Positions 44,775 to 55,580 of a stretch of 64,000 bases of DNA are shown in pieces (within the stretch, counting starts at the first letter, position 1; each line of letters opens with the position of its first letter). The DNA lies in the NCBI RefSeq assembly GCF_963678635.1, contig NC_087070.1, positions 17,021,318 to 17,085,317 of the forward strand. The letters are read 5' to 3'. Below the pieces are notes generated by a model. The model was not told the origin of the DNA. It was given only the letters and a program-made list of their open reading frames with translations, and did no database searches. The stretch comes from Symsagittifera roscoffensis. Lineage: Eukaryota; Xenacoelomorpha; Acoela; Convolutidae. Made by a program: the position numbers and the translations under genes.

Positions 44775-46575
44775 ATGAAACAACAACCGCATAACAAAGA
44801 CCTTTTTCCATTAATTGGAAAAGAAAATTTGACCGATAAAATATATTTATCAGGACCACAAACGAATGATTCAAAATACACAATAAATCAAGTTTTTAAC
44901 CTCCACGACCCACTTGACACAATTCCCCTATCAAAACTAGAAATTGAAAATATTTTTCTCCCACCAACAGAAAAAATTACACTTGAACGTTTAAAACAAT
45001 ATCAAAATTTCGACCCAGTAATTAGACAACTAAAATCATGGCACAAATACAAAACAAAACCAGCAAAAGCTGATACCACAATTTTAGGAAACAAAACACT
45101 CCAACGATATTTCCGAAAATTTAATAACACAACAATCAATGAAAATACAGATCTTTTAGAATATCAATTAGATGTTTCAAAAGTTCCCTGTCTTCCTTTA
45201 AGTATGATACTGATAGCATTTAACATCTCCCATACACAAAATACAAAAGGACACTCAGGATCAGAAAAGACATACTCGAACTTCGCACAAAATTTTTATT
45301 TTCCAAATGACCCAATTTGGCTAAAAGTATTATGCAATGATTGTATAATATGTCAATTGAACAAACCTTATCCGAATCAAAAACAAATAGCACAAAAACA
45401 AGATTTTAAAGGACAAAGTTTATATTTCAACCATAGAATTTCATTCGACACAAAAGGACCAATTTCACCATCCTCTGAAGGAAATTCTTACATTATGGTC
45501 ATTGTTGATGCATTCACACATTATGTAGCACTCAACCCAATACCACATTGTAATGCTTACTATGCATGCACAACACTTTACGAACACTGGATAGCTAAAT
45601 TTGGATTACCCCAAAATCCTAGTTACAGACAACGGTACAGAATTTATTAATAATGAAATAATCACACTATGCCACTTATACAACATTAAACATAAACCAC
45701 GTACATCTCATGCACCTTGGACAAACGGATTAGTCGAAGGTATGAACCGTTCATTACAAGAGTATCTTAGATGTATCATTAATGGAAATGATACACGATA
45801 CACGGAATGGTCAGCAGATGTAAAATAATTTCCCTTATCATACAATTCACAAATCACGACAACTTTAGGAATGTCACCATATGAAATGGTTTTTAATCAA
45901 AAGCCACGAAAACCAATTATGTTTACATCAAACGCCCATAAAAATGCACAAGCTTATTGCCAACCAAATAAAGATTCAATTTGTTATAACTTACCTACAC
46001 ACAGACATGATGAAGATCATTTTCATCACCCACAAATTCTCAAATTAGCCTCCGGCACACATACCGAATGGATTTTAAATAGAGATAAAAAACATAATGA
46101 AATTTACCAAAAAGTAACAAAGAAAATGTTACAAAGGCAAATTATTAACAGCCAAATTAATTCACGTTTTATGCCAGCCACAGATTTAAAAATTGGAACA
46201 TTTGTTTTGATACCTAATTTTAATACACAAAAAGGAATCTCCAAAAAATTACAACCACTTCGCAAGGGACCATACCAAATAATTGCCAAACCCACTGAGG
46301 TAACAGACAAACTCACAGATTCAACCAAAAAAGAAATTGTTCAACATCGTAACAATTTATTACCTTACTATCCAAAAGAATACGCATTACGCGAATTAAC
46401 TCAATTATATTCTTTTACAGATTTAAAAGTTATCCAAAATCATACACATACAGAAAAAGCAACAAATGTACAATCCGACGTTCAGCATAAACAAAATCAA
46501 AAACTAAACGCAACTCATAATAATACAAAAACACCAGACCCAAAAATATCTCAAAAAGAAAAAACAGGAAAATGA
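44775..46575 (+). pseudogene. int: Retroelement integrase with GPY/F-like end
   Basis: Zinc-binding HHCC: two His (NISHTQNTKGH) then CNDCIIC. Catalytic D,D-35-E: Asp at 45447-45449 (FDTKGPI), Asp at 45628-45630 (LVTDNGTEF) and Glu at 45736-45738 (NGLVEGMNRSL), the last two exactly 35 residues apart. C-terminal GPY/F-like module: LRKGPYQII ... HRNNLLPYYP. Broken by a frameshift in a C4A4 run near 45610 and a TAA at 45826-45828; the frame continues to 46575. Confidence 0.9.
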
Positions 46576-46721
46576 TAGAAAAAATTTCACCACAAGAACA
46601 AGTACAAAAATCAGAACACAGAGAATCATCACGACTTAGAAATCAACCACGTAAAATTTACAAAACATTCATCCCACAATCTAAAATATTAAAGAAAGTT
46701 GAATTTCAAAAACAACTTTGA
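46572..46721 (+). CDS. Small basic frame overlapping the pol end
   Basis: 49 codons; its ATG overlaps the pol stop as ATGA. Contains SSRLRNQPRK, like the basic C-terminal tails of some Ty3/gypsy pol proteins. It may be the true end of pol after a frameshift, or a tiny separate frame. Confidence 0.4.
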   Translation: MIEKISPQEQVQKSEHRESSRLRNQPRKIYKTFIPQSKILKKVEFQKQL

Positions 46722-47885
46722 TTTTTAAATTAGTAATTTGTACACCTTTAAATCATTTTGAGCTTTCATATTTTCAAAATAACATGCTGAAACATTCGCA
46801 ACAATTCTAGTTCGAATTCAGCCAATAGGATTCACTCAAATCCGTCTCCTTCAATATCTCTAACACAAACCTACTAGCCGATAGATATTAATCTCCAGGC
46901 ATATCTATAACTATAACTTTACAACCTCCAGGTCAAAACTAAGCAACTTGCTAAAACTTGACAACTAAAAAAACCCCACCATAATATTACAACCCTCCCC
47001 TATCAAATAATGCAAAGATCAACAATATTTTCCCAACTTAGACCTCAAAAACCCTCCAACCAAAAATGGCATATTAGCCTAAAGTAAAAAAAGGACCATA
47101 ATCATTTGGCCTAAAGTACAAATATTTCAAAAATACCCCAGAGTACCTAACAAATAAAAACAAAGCAAAGAAGAGCTCCCGAGCACCATAAAATTAGCCT
47201 CCAACAATTTTTCACAAAACTCAACCCACTTGTCAAAAAATCAATAAATAATCCGACCACACTTTAATTTCGCCCCAGAAGTTTTAAAAATATTCTACGA
47301 ACGAATCATTTCTTAAATTCTTCTCATTTTAACAGTCGATACTTTAAAAAATATAATCATAAACTTTTTCATAAAATTTTTCATTCTATTTAAATTTTTG
47401 CTAATATTTTCTATTGAAACTTTTGAAGCCCTAATAATCCTTTTAATAATTTTTTGCAATTTTTTTTTAAATTTTCTACTCCCTATTTGAAATATATCTT
47501 CAACTTTCCCAAATCATTGACCACGTTCACAGATACGATAATTTAGAGTCGATTTGAACGATACGAACAATTTTTAGTAGAACATATATTTTTTTACTAT
47601 TCGTAATTTTCATCACATTTTTATCATCCCTAATTATGACAATGTGCAAATGTGTAAAAAAGGCAATAGTCACATTCGCCTGAGCAATAATCCTTTTAAT
47701 TCTTTTCATCGAAGAATATTCTAATAAACATAAATCTTCCCACTAAGAAACAAATGAATCAAACACATTTCCAAAATTGCTAACCAACCACCACAGTCTT
47801 CACCGACAGTCTTCACCGACCAAAACAGTCTTCACCGACATCCTCCCAAGAAAACCGAATCATACCTGCAACTACCCAAAACCCC
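46722..47885 (+). other. Non-coding stretch between pol and the downstream genes
   Basis: A/C-rich, no supported frame. Three copies of CAGTCTTCACCGAC lie at 47794-47807, 47807-47820 and 47826-47839. It could hold splice or promoter signals for the downstream genes; none can be proved. Confidence 0.4.
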
Positions 47886-47889
47886 AAAC

Positions 47890-48906
47890 ATCCACTTGAA
47901 TTTCTTTCCAAGATAACCCGTATACTTTTGAAGAACGACACGCTCGCTTATCTGAACCATTAGAACCAGTTCAGCGACAAGCATCCCTAAGTGAACCTAC
48001 ATATAATTTATACCTCACACTACCACAAGACTTAAATCGAATAAGACTTATTAGTCAAAATCAAAATACAGTTGAAGTCAATAGACAAATTATACATCCA
48101 CGAAGAAATAGAAATTTTCAAACCCCCAGAGTTCATTTTGATATACCCCAATCACCAACACCAACTACTTCAGGGATTTCAAGTAATACATTACCAGAAA
48201 CTCCCACATTTCTTTTCAAAACATAGCACCTCAAGTATACCCTCAGACTATCTAGGTTCAACCCCCACATCACAACAAATCCGAGAAAACCCTTTTAATC
48301 CCCCAGATACCAGAGAAAGACCACCATATTGGACAACACACTCATATACACAAGGTGAACCGAACTTGGTAAATGATCCAATAGATATATCTACTAATAC
48401 AACACTATCATCGTTACCAGAAACATTATCACTCCCGTCAACACCATCATTAAGTCAAATCTCACCGACACTTTTCCCTTTAAATTTCCCGAATAACCTC
48501 GACGCTAGATATCTAGAACAATCATCATCAAATATCCCTTTACGATTAGATTGGAACACCTTCGTAGCACCTCCCTCATTATTTGGACAACATCAAGAAA
48601 GTAACCGACTCCACAGTTGGGCACTCAATAGATTACAATATAGACAAGATATCCACGAAGATATTCGAGAACATAATACTTCAACAAAATAGTCTCCAAT
48701 TGAAATTTGAAATCACAATCAAACTAAATAATATTGTTCAACATCCCTACCCATTAAATCCACCAAATATAACAGCTCAATCGCTACCACCACCATTTGT
48801 AACAACTGAAGTAATATATAAATACCATAGATATACAAAAAACACAATTGGATACATAACATTTTACAACCCATACTCCGGATTATCATACACATGTATA
48901 CTCTAA
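47890..48906 (+). pseudogene. Unrecognised Pro/Ser-rich frame between pol and env
   Basis: Coding-like composition runs through three frames: from about 47890 (EERHARLSEP, QASLSEPTYNLYL) to about 48225; then 48225-48680 in the frame ending at 48692; then to TAA at 48904-48906. Pro-, Ser-, Thr- and Leu-rich first half; the second has LPLRLDWNTF-like and QLKFEITIKLNNI segments. No family recognised. The frame's nominal start at 48072 lies in a part that reads better in another frame, so it is probably not real. Confidence 0.45.
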
Positions 48907-51485
48907 AAAATATTAAGGTTTCAACACATCCTTTTTCTAATATTTTCCGACCAAAACACAAATCCTTCTCGCACAGGACCCCAGGATTTATTAGTAACAC
49001 ACTATGATTGTGAAGAAAACGAACAAAAAACACTACACAAATATGCAATAAATCAAGTATCACAATGCAAAACAGAACCACAAGCTATAGAAACTACAAA
49101 TGTAATAGCAACATTGTACTCAAAAGCCCGAGCAACAACTGTCACAGGATATAAAATTACAGCAACATTTTCCGAAAAGAAAGTACATTGTTCACAAGTT
49201 TCCAACGGAAATAAGAACCGACTTGATCACGAATCATTTTACCAGAGTAATATTGAAAGACTTTTACACCTAAATCCCGACGATTGTAAAAACGAATTAC
49301 TCAAACTAAATCTAACAAAAAATAAAAACAGACAGATAAATAGTAAATTTTCAAGTCTTTGCCGACTCTGTACATCAAGCCGAACTTGAACGATATCAAG
49401 GACATGTTAAATTAGACGAAAAATACCCATATAATGGCGCACACGGACGATTAACTTATGATATAAACGATAAACACTGGATACCACACATTGGAATAAA
49501 TAATCCTTCAAACTGCAAAGCAGACACAAAAAATAAAGGATATCAAGAAATAATGTTTTTTGATTGGAAAATACAACTTGAAAAAATACAACTCACACGA
49601 GATTTAACTGATAACACCATGATCTACCAAGGAATCAGATTACCCTGCAAAAATGATCAGGATTATTGTGATCCTACAACAAAGACCCAAGCAACAATTG
49701 TTTGGTTTCCCAAAGATACATGCACAACATTTCAAGTAGCAAAAATACACGCCGAATGATAAAATTTCATGAAAAATTTTTTATTGAATCAATCCCATAC
49801 GAACAAGTGAACCCGTCTCGTAAACAAAGCACTGATTTCAAAAACATTCGTGATATAGAAAATAAAATAACACGCTTTCAAGTCTATCAAGAAACAGAAT
49901 TTGCATGTAAATATAGCAATCCACTTTATAAAACACAATACTCTGAAATACTTGTCGAATACGAAAAAGGTTTCGACATGACCACTGGAAAAATAAAATT
50001 TGACCCTTATGCCACAAGTCATCCTATTAACGAAGGAACATCATACGCCCCAGTTAACTGTTATGAAAGCAAAGGTCAACCTGGTGGAAAATTAAAACCA
50101 TACGACAGTAAAAGCACACGTTTACAAGAACTGTCACTAATGAGTAGCACCTACTTTGGTAATATTCATTATGATATCCACTTGGACATGAAATAAGACT
50201 ACACAATTAGTAGAATTTTCCAAGAAATGTCACTTTCTGAATTAGAAACACTTCATCAACTATGCGAATTAGAAAGAACACAAATCTTACAATCACTCGC
50301 ATTAGCAGTACTAAAAAAACCTTACGCAGGATATTTATTATCAGGAAACAGATCAAATTTTCTTAATTACGAAGGAACTATTTTATGGTTTTATACTTGC
50401 ACCAAAAAGTCTCAACATTATATGTTTTCGCAGATAAACGTTGTTATAAAAGAATTCCCATATTCTATAAAAATAAAGTACATTTTGTCGATACACTCTC
50501 AAGACGAACTTATTTTTGGGATACCGCAGTCCCATGTGGATCAGAAAATAGCCACAATGTTGTTCAGTTAAACCCTGATGAAGATAAATACTACCTAATT
50601 ACACCGTATCCTACATTAATGCAACCACTAAAAAAATTTTCACCCCAAAGCATCCGAGCTATCGCTCGTAACCCAAATATTGATTTACAAACAATTGGAA
50701 TATACTCTAAATCTGATATACAACCCACATTAGAACACAACAATTTCAAGAATTACTAACCTAAATGGACACAATACAACGACAATCAATCGACCAGAAT
50801 TTAAGAAAACTTGCCGAAACCGCAGGATTTGCAGACATTTATACACAAGACTACAGCGGATATTTTAAAGGTATCAAAGACTACATATATTTAAACGGTG
50901 AAAAATACAGACGTCAAGATATTTCACCCATAAATATTTTCAGTTTTGTAACCTTAAAAAACGAAATTCTCGCCTTACATCTTAGAAAAATTAACCATCT
51001 TATACGCCATGTTTAATTTTATAGGATTTCTTTTCTCACTGTTGAAAGGAATCTATAACACATGCGCTATACACACACAAGTAAACCGCCAAGCAAGTGT
51101 AGCACGTATACTATTTGCAGGATTTTTCGGAATTTTCTCATCAATCAATAAAATACTTCTAGATGCACAAATAAAAGAATATAATACAAAAATATCCACA
51201 AGACCAAACGCATACAACGAAGAACATAATAATGTAGATACAACACCTGCAGCACCACAGATAACACCCCTACCACAAAATCATCCATTATCATTAGTTC
51301 CCCGAAATTTTCGAAACCTAGCAATCACAAATAATCCAAACTTTCGACCAAATACAACACAAAGTCCCATTCAGCACATAATGACAAATCTTTCACAAAA
51401 TGATAATACATATGAACAAATTATTGAACAGCCCCATACCACCAATTTTCAGTCTCAAAATAATCATTTTTTTAGCCCACGATGA
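48907..51485 (+). pseudogene. env: Envelope-like glycoprotein (chuvirus-type pattern), broken
   Basis: After TAA at 48906 a hydrophobic, signal-like segment (ILRFQHILFLIFS) is followed within about 20 codons by YDCEEN and a Cys-rich region (VSQC, KKVHC, DDCK), then DYCDPTTK...IVWFPKDTC, then RCYKRIPIFY, FVDTLSRR and VPCG, and finally a hydrophobic membrane region (51009-51170, FIGFLFSLL and ILFAGFFGIF) with a polar tail. This order (early YDC, Cys-X-W-X-Cys middle, CY-X-IP-X-Y box, C-terminal anchor) recalls glycoproteins of chuvirus-like viruses captured by invertebrate LTR elements. That placement is from memory of the family. Frame changes near 49380, 49755, 50395, 50757 and 51010 and a stop at 50194-50196 break it. 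It would mediate cell entry in an intact copy. Confidence 0.65.
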
Positions 51486-53286
51486 GCCGACAAATTGGAT
51501 CCCTCCATCGCTCAAATTCCCACCCAGCCAACCTCCAAACTCAAATCCCAATTATCCCACTTTTTGCTTTCCCGCCACCCGATTTTCCAATTATTAATAT
51601 ACCATCAAGCACGAATTCTGATACTAACTCAGATATTTCAGTTTTTCATACTATCTCACAATTTAATAACTCCAATGTAGAAACCCCCGACGAATTTGCA
51701 GACTCCGAACCATCTCCCTCTACCCATAACCAGACCAATTCCTCAGTTTTTTCGCAACCCCCTTTTCGACCCATCCAATCCAATCATCCACTCCCATCCC
51801 TTTCCACTCCTTCTTACGCTTCCCAATTAACCCCAACCTATTCTCCATTTCATTCCGACAGATCACATAATAACTCCCCAGATACCATCCAAATTTCCGC
51901 AGAACTCGACAATTTTATTACATTACAACAACAACTAATACATCCCCAAACTCTCACAGTACATCAACTATCATCCACAATAACATCCTCAAATCCACCA
52001 ACTCCTACACCCTCTTCAGCTTACACTCACTCATTAGCTCAGTCATCCACATCCACTGAAACACCTACCTGTACTAACCGAGCTTATCGCACTTTTAAAC
52101 GAAAAATCCAAAATCACCCATTCCCAACCAAACTCGGAACAGCCCGAGAATACATAAACCACCCAGAACACACAAATACGAAAAATTTTCTAGAAATCAC
52201 CCTACCATCATTTCCGCAATATACATTAAATACACCTACCATTGCTAACGAAACACGAAATTTTGTTGATGAGCACGTTTTAATGCCAACACTTCATTGG
52301 ACAGCTTACTACAATTATACTAACCCCCTTTGTTTACCACTAACAAATACTAGTGAAGACACAGAGAAAAACAAAAATATGTTATATAGACTCACCACAT
52401 CATTAACACCTCGACAATTTACGTATGTTGGATATAAAAAATTATTAAAAACATTCACCGCACCCCGAGCTAACGATTTCTCAATAGAATACTACGATCA
52501 TAATATCATCCGCCCTAATCACGATCAATTTTTAGACGAAGATCGCTTTGCAAACCCGCAACTAACCGAAAAATTTTTCATTAAAACACCATACGTATTA
52601 ACACTTAATATTTTTGATAAAAAGCATGATCATATTATTTCAGAAGCACTAGTTGATATACAAGCATATGAAAGCTTCTATGATAAATTTCAGTTATTTT
52701 CACTAACCTTTCACTTTCTTTCACCACAAGATTTGCACTGTTCACACGATATAATGTTACGCACTAAACAAACGCACTCTTACACATATTATCGTTTTAT
52801 ACAAAATCATTTTGATTTACACACTCCATCAAGACAACCCCACCATCGTTTTCAGTTTCTTAACTCAAAATACACGTCACATTTTTTCTTAATTTCACAT
52901 ATTGCATTAAAAATACTAACCTCCACGGCATCCTCCGCAATTACGACCCAGTCACCCAAATGTATATATTCTGTCCCATCACGAAGACCTTCAATGATGA
53001 AGAATCAAGACCCTTCATTATCCCGCATGAATTTATACAACCTATCGAAATACCCATTTTAGAATTTATTCATAATACTAAATCTAATCATAAAATCTAT
53101 AACCTCATTTAAAACACACCTTATGAGTTCGCAGTAGGCACAGAAGAACTAAACAATATCAAAGCACTTCAATTGCTTTGGGCTCTGCTACAAACTAAAA
53201 ATGTCATACGCATACTAGCCAAGTTACTAACAACATCAGACATGATTCGCGACATATTCCCCCACGGCTTTTTCGCAGACGACTAA
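51482..53286 (+). pseudogene. Unrecognised 3'-terminal frame after env
   Basis: ATG at 51482 overlaps the env tail stop as ATGA. 526 codons remain open to 53062, the longest intact frame in the element. First third: Pro/Ser/Thr-rich, disordered. Then a folded-looking region (about 52070-52850): FLEITLPSFPQYTL, LHWTAYYNYTNPLCLPL, FTYVGYKKLLKTF, LTLNIFDKKHDHI. From about 52900 coding-like sequence moves to another frame and, past a stop near 53110, ends at about 53286 with a helical LLWALLQTKNVIRILAKLL. No family recognised, and no signal peptide. Confidence 0.5.
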
Positions 53287-54886
53287 GGTAAATATGAATT
53301 AAAATACTTATAACTAATAAATTCAAATTTGTACTAACCATTTCCTATCAATGTTTAATTTATTATTTTAGTCTTCACACCACAATCATCTACAAAAGCA
53401 GAAAAAGACAATTAAAAAAACAAACATCTTAAATTATATTCGAACTCATTAATCTTTCGCACTAAATAATGTAGTAAAATTCATACCTAATGTAGTAATT
53501 TCATTTATAAATTATTTCCCCATAAAGCAGTAAAATTAAAATACGATGAAAATTTATAATTTTAAACTTCCCCAAAAGCAGTAAAATTCAATTTCTATGC
53601 AATAAATTAATAAAATGAGAAAGCAGTACTAACCTTTTCAATATTTTCATTCATTCGCACAAAAATTCTATCCAAACTCGCACAGCTCGCCCACGAAGAG
53701 TTGTTTAAATAATGATTTTAAGTTTCAAGTTTTCACTATCAACAACTCTAACAAGCGATAACAAGTTTCAAACTTTCCTTTAACCCGGTTGGAAAAGAAT
53801 TATATACTAAACCAAACTAACCAACGCAGCTTACTAAACACCATAAATCATAAAATAACAGCATGACTAAGAAAAGAAAACCAACGGTACCCAAACCGGA
53901 TTAACCCAACTTAAAACTGGATAATTTATTCTTTTGAAGACTATTATAAAGTCTAAGAAAGAAATAATAAAACACAAAAAAGTCGCAAGACAAACCCAAA
54001 CCAAAAACAATTTGATTTTGAAAAAGGACACAACCAAGTAACATAAGAAAGACAAGAAAACACCAACATAAAACGTTATCACAACAGGACCCCTCAAAGA
54101 AACAACATGAAATCACACTCCCATTCCTGGCCTAACCCACCAGAGAAGGACGTCCTGAGCATGCTTATAGCCGGCCTAACCCACCGCGCTACACCCACGC
54201 TTTGTGACCACACTTCAATTTTTAATAAGAGGTATTCAAGGGTGAGTAACTCTTCAAAATAACTGAACTAAAACAAAACGCTTTTTGTGAAAACGACTAA
54301 CTAAGATCATGATTAAAAAACCTAACTAACAGAAAATTATAAAATGTAAATCATACTATGCAGTATATAGATCATACACACAACAACAAAGACGAACATC
54401 TAAAGACTAGACGATCCCATCACACTCGAATAAAAGAATGGCTAAACACAACCGACATGCCGTCCACAATCACGACTCAAAGGATTTAGAGTACGACTTG
54501 ACTTCGCAGAAAAGGACTTCATTGAAATAGACCAATGACCACCTCGATGTTCAAGTATACGTACAGATCCGAGTTTCAAGGCATCCCTTCCAAACACGAT
54601 TCTCACGCCATTCCCAGACGAGGCTGCACACAAAACAGTTCTCTACTAATACAGAAAAACCTGACATAGCAAACCATTTTGAAATCGGATTGATTTCATT
54701 GGGGATCACAGTCGTTGTCGCATGACGTAATAACAACTTCCTATCCCTGATTCCAGCGTCCTGGAACGTTCTTCTTCAAGAGGAACCGGATAAAAAAATG
54801 ATGTTCGCCAAATACCAACGTTCATCATCCATCCTTCAATTGCAGAAAGAAAGATAAATCTAAAAACTCTGTAAACCCCGGATGGG
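53287..54886 (+). other. Retroelement 3' non-coding stretch
   Basis: About 1.6 kb without a supported frame. Four loose repeats of AAAGCAGTAAAATT (53460-53640) occur. The last bases before the LTR, GGATGGG, form a short purine tract where the polypurine primer is expected; a longer purine run (GCAGAAAGAAAGATAAA) lies at about 54842-54858. Confidence 0.45.
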
Positions 54887-55292
54887 TGGAACCTGGTCTA
54901 AACTACATTTTATTGGATAAATTAGATATTTTACCACTGTAAAATATTTAATATTAACCAATCATAATCCATCTAACTAACAACCCACTTATTTGTAAGT
55001 GCCGAAATTACTTGTAATTTCAGCACCAGAGAGATTTGAATTTAACTTAGAAATTAGTTACCTCTCCAAGAGAACTAAAGCAGTTGCAATAAGCCAGTAT
55101 ACTCTAGATCTATTGAGCCTAGCAGAGACTAGTTAAACACCCTGAGACTAGTAGATATAAGAGTAAGATTAGGATCGGTATTAGACTAAGAAGTTGCACG
55201 AATCTATCCGGCCGAAAATAAGATAGCGTGACGAGCAGACGGTGTACCCTATCCGAAATTACTCTATGAGTTAACCTCAAGGACCTAACTCA
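54887..55292 (+). repeat. 3' LTR (406 bp)
   Basis: Matches the 5' LTR except for five substitutions and two 3-bp deletions. One substitution breaks the palindrome (GTGCCGAAATTAC). The ATAC duplication follows at 55293-55296. Confidence 0.93.
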
Positions 55293-55488
55293 ATACTGGA
55301 ATGGTTTTTTGCCTATATTGTTAGGAGCTAGGTTAGGGTCTAAGTTTCACATAAACAAAAATTGTCCTTTAAGAGATTAAGATTTAGTTCTGATTTTATG
55401 TTTTGTGCTGCCGTTTTCCATCTTGTTATGAACTCTTTCAGATTAATTGTCGAATGATGATTAGAAGCTGACACTAACTGGAACAAAA
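55293..55488 (+). promoter_or_regulatory. RP2 upstream region with splice acceptor
   Basis: A pyrimidine-rich tract, CTCTTTCAG, ends at 55441, 47 nt before the RP2 ATG. This implies a 5'-UTR intron or a trans-splicing acceptor. The LTR element ends less than 200 bp from the start codon. Confidence 0.45.
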
Positions 55489-55580
55489 ATGGGTCTTATC
55501 TTCTCCAAATTAGGCTGGCGTTCTGCCACTGATAAAAACACAGCAGCACAAGCGGAACCGGAAAAGAAAGTTTACAGCTG
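55489..55580 (+). CDS. RP2: RP2 exon 1
   Basis: N-terminus with myristoylation-type MGLIFSK, ending KKVYSW split at the Trp codon (TG|GTAAGT). Confidence 0.9.

Larger units (their letters stand above)
36434..55292 (+). mobile_element. 18.9-kb Ty3/gypsy-type LTR retroelement with env-like gene
   Basis: Two near-identical LTRs (TGGAACC...AACTCA) enclose, in order: a leader, a very long gag region, protease, reverse transcriptase, RNase H, integrase, an unrecognised frame, an envelope-like glycoprotein, a second unrecognised frame, and a 3' non-coding stretch. RNase H before integrase and the GPY/F-like end place it with Ty3/gypsy (Metaviridae). The plus strand is strongly A- and C-rich, unlike the host flanks. 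The LTRs differ by five substitutions and two 3-bp indels over about 410 bp. That is enough age to explain the scattered stops and frameshifts, so this copy should be non-functional. At 18.9 kb it is far longer than usual for the group (5-12 kb). Confidence 0.93.

Noticed and set aside
47794-47839. CRISPR-like array
   Set aside because: Three 14-nt repeats, two overlapping by one base, in an animal retroelement; no spacers and wrong kind of genome.
48072-48230. Start of the 206-codon frame as a real protein N-terminus
   Set aside because: Over this stretch another frame has the better coding composition and continues from about 47890; the first part of the 206-codon frame is a shadow.
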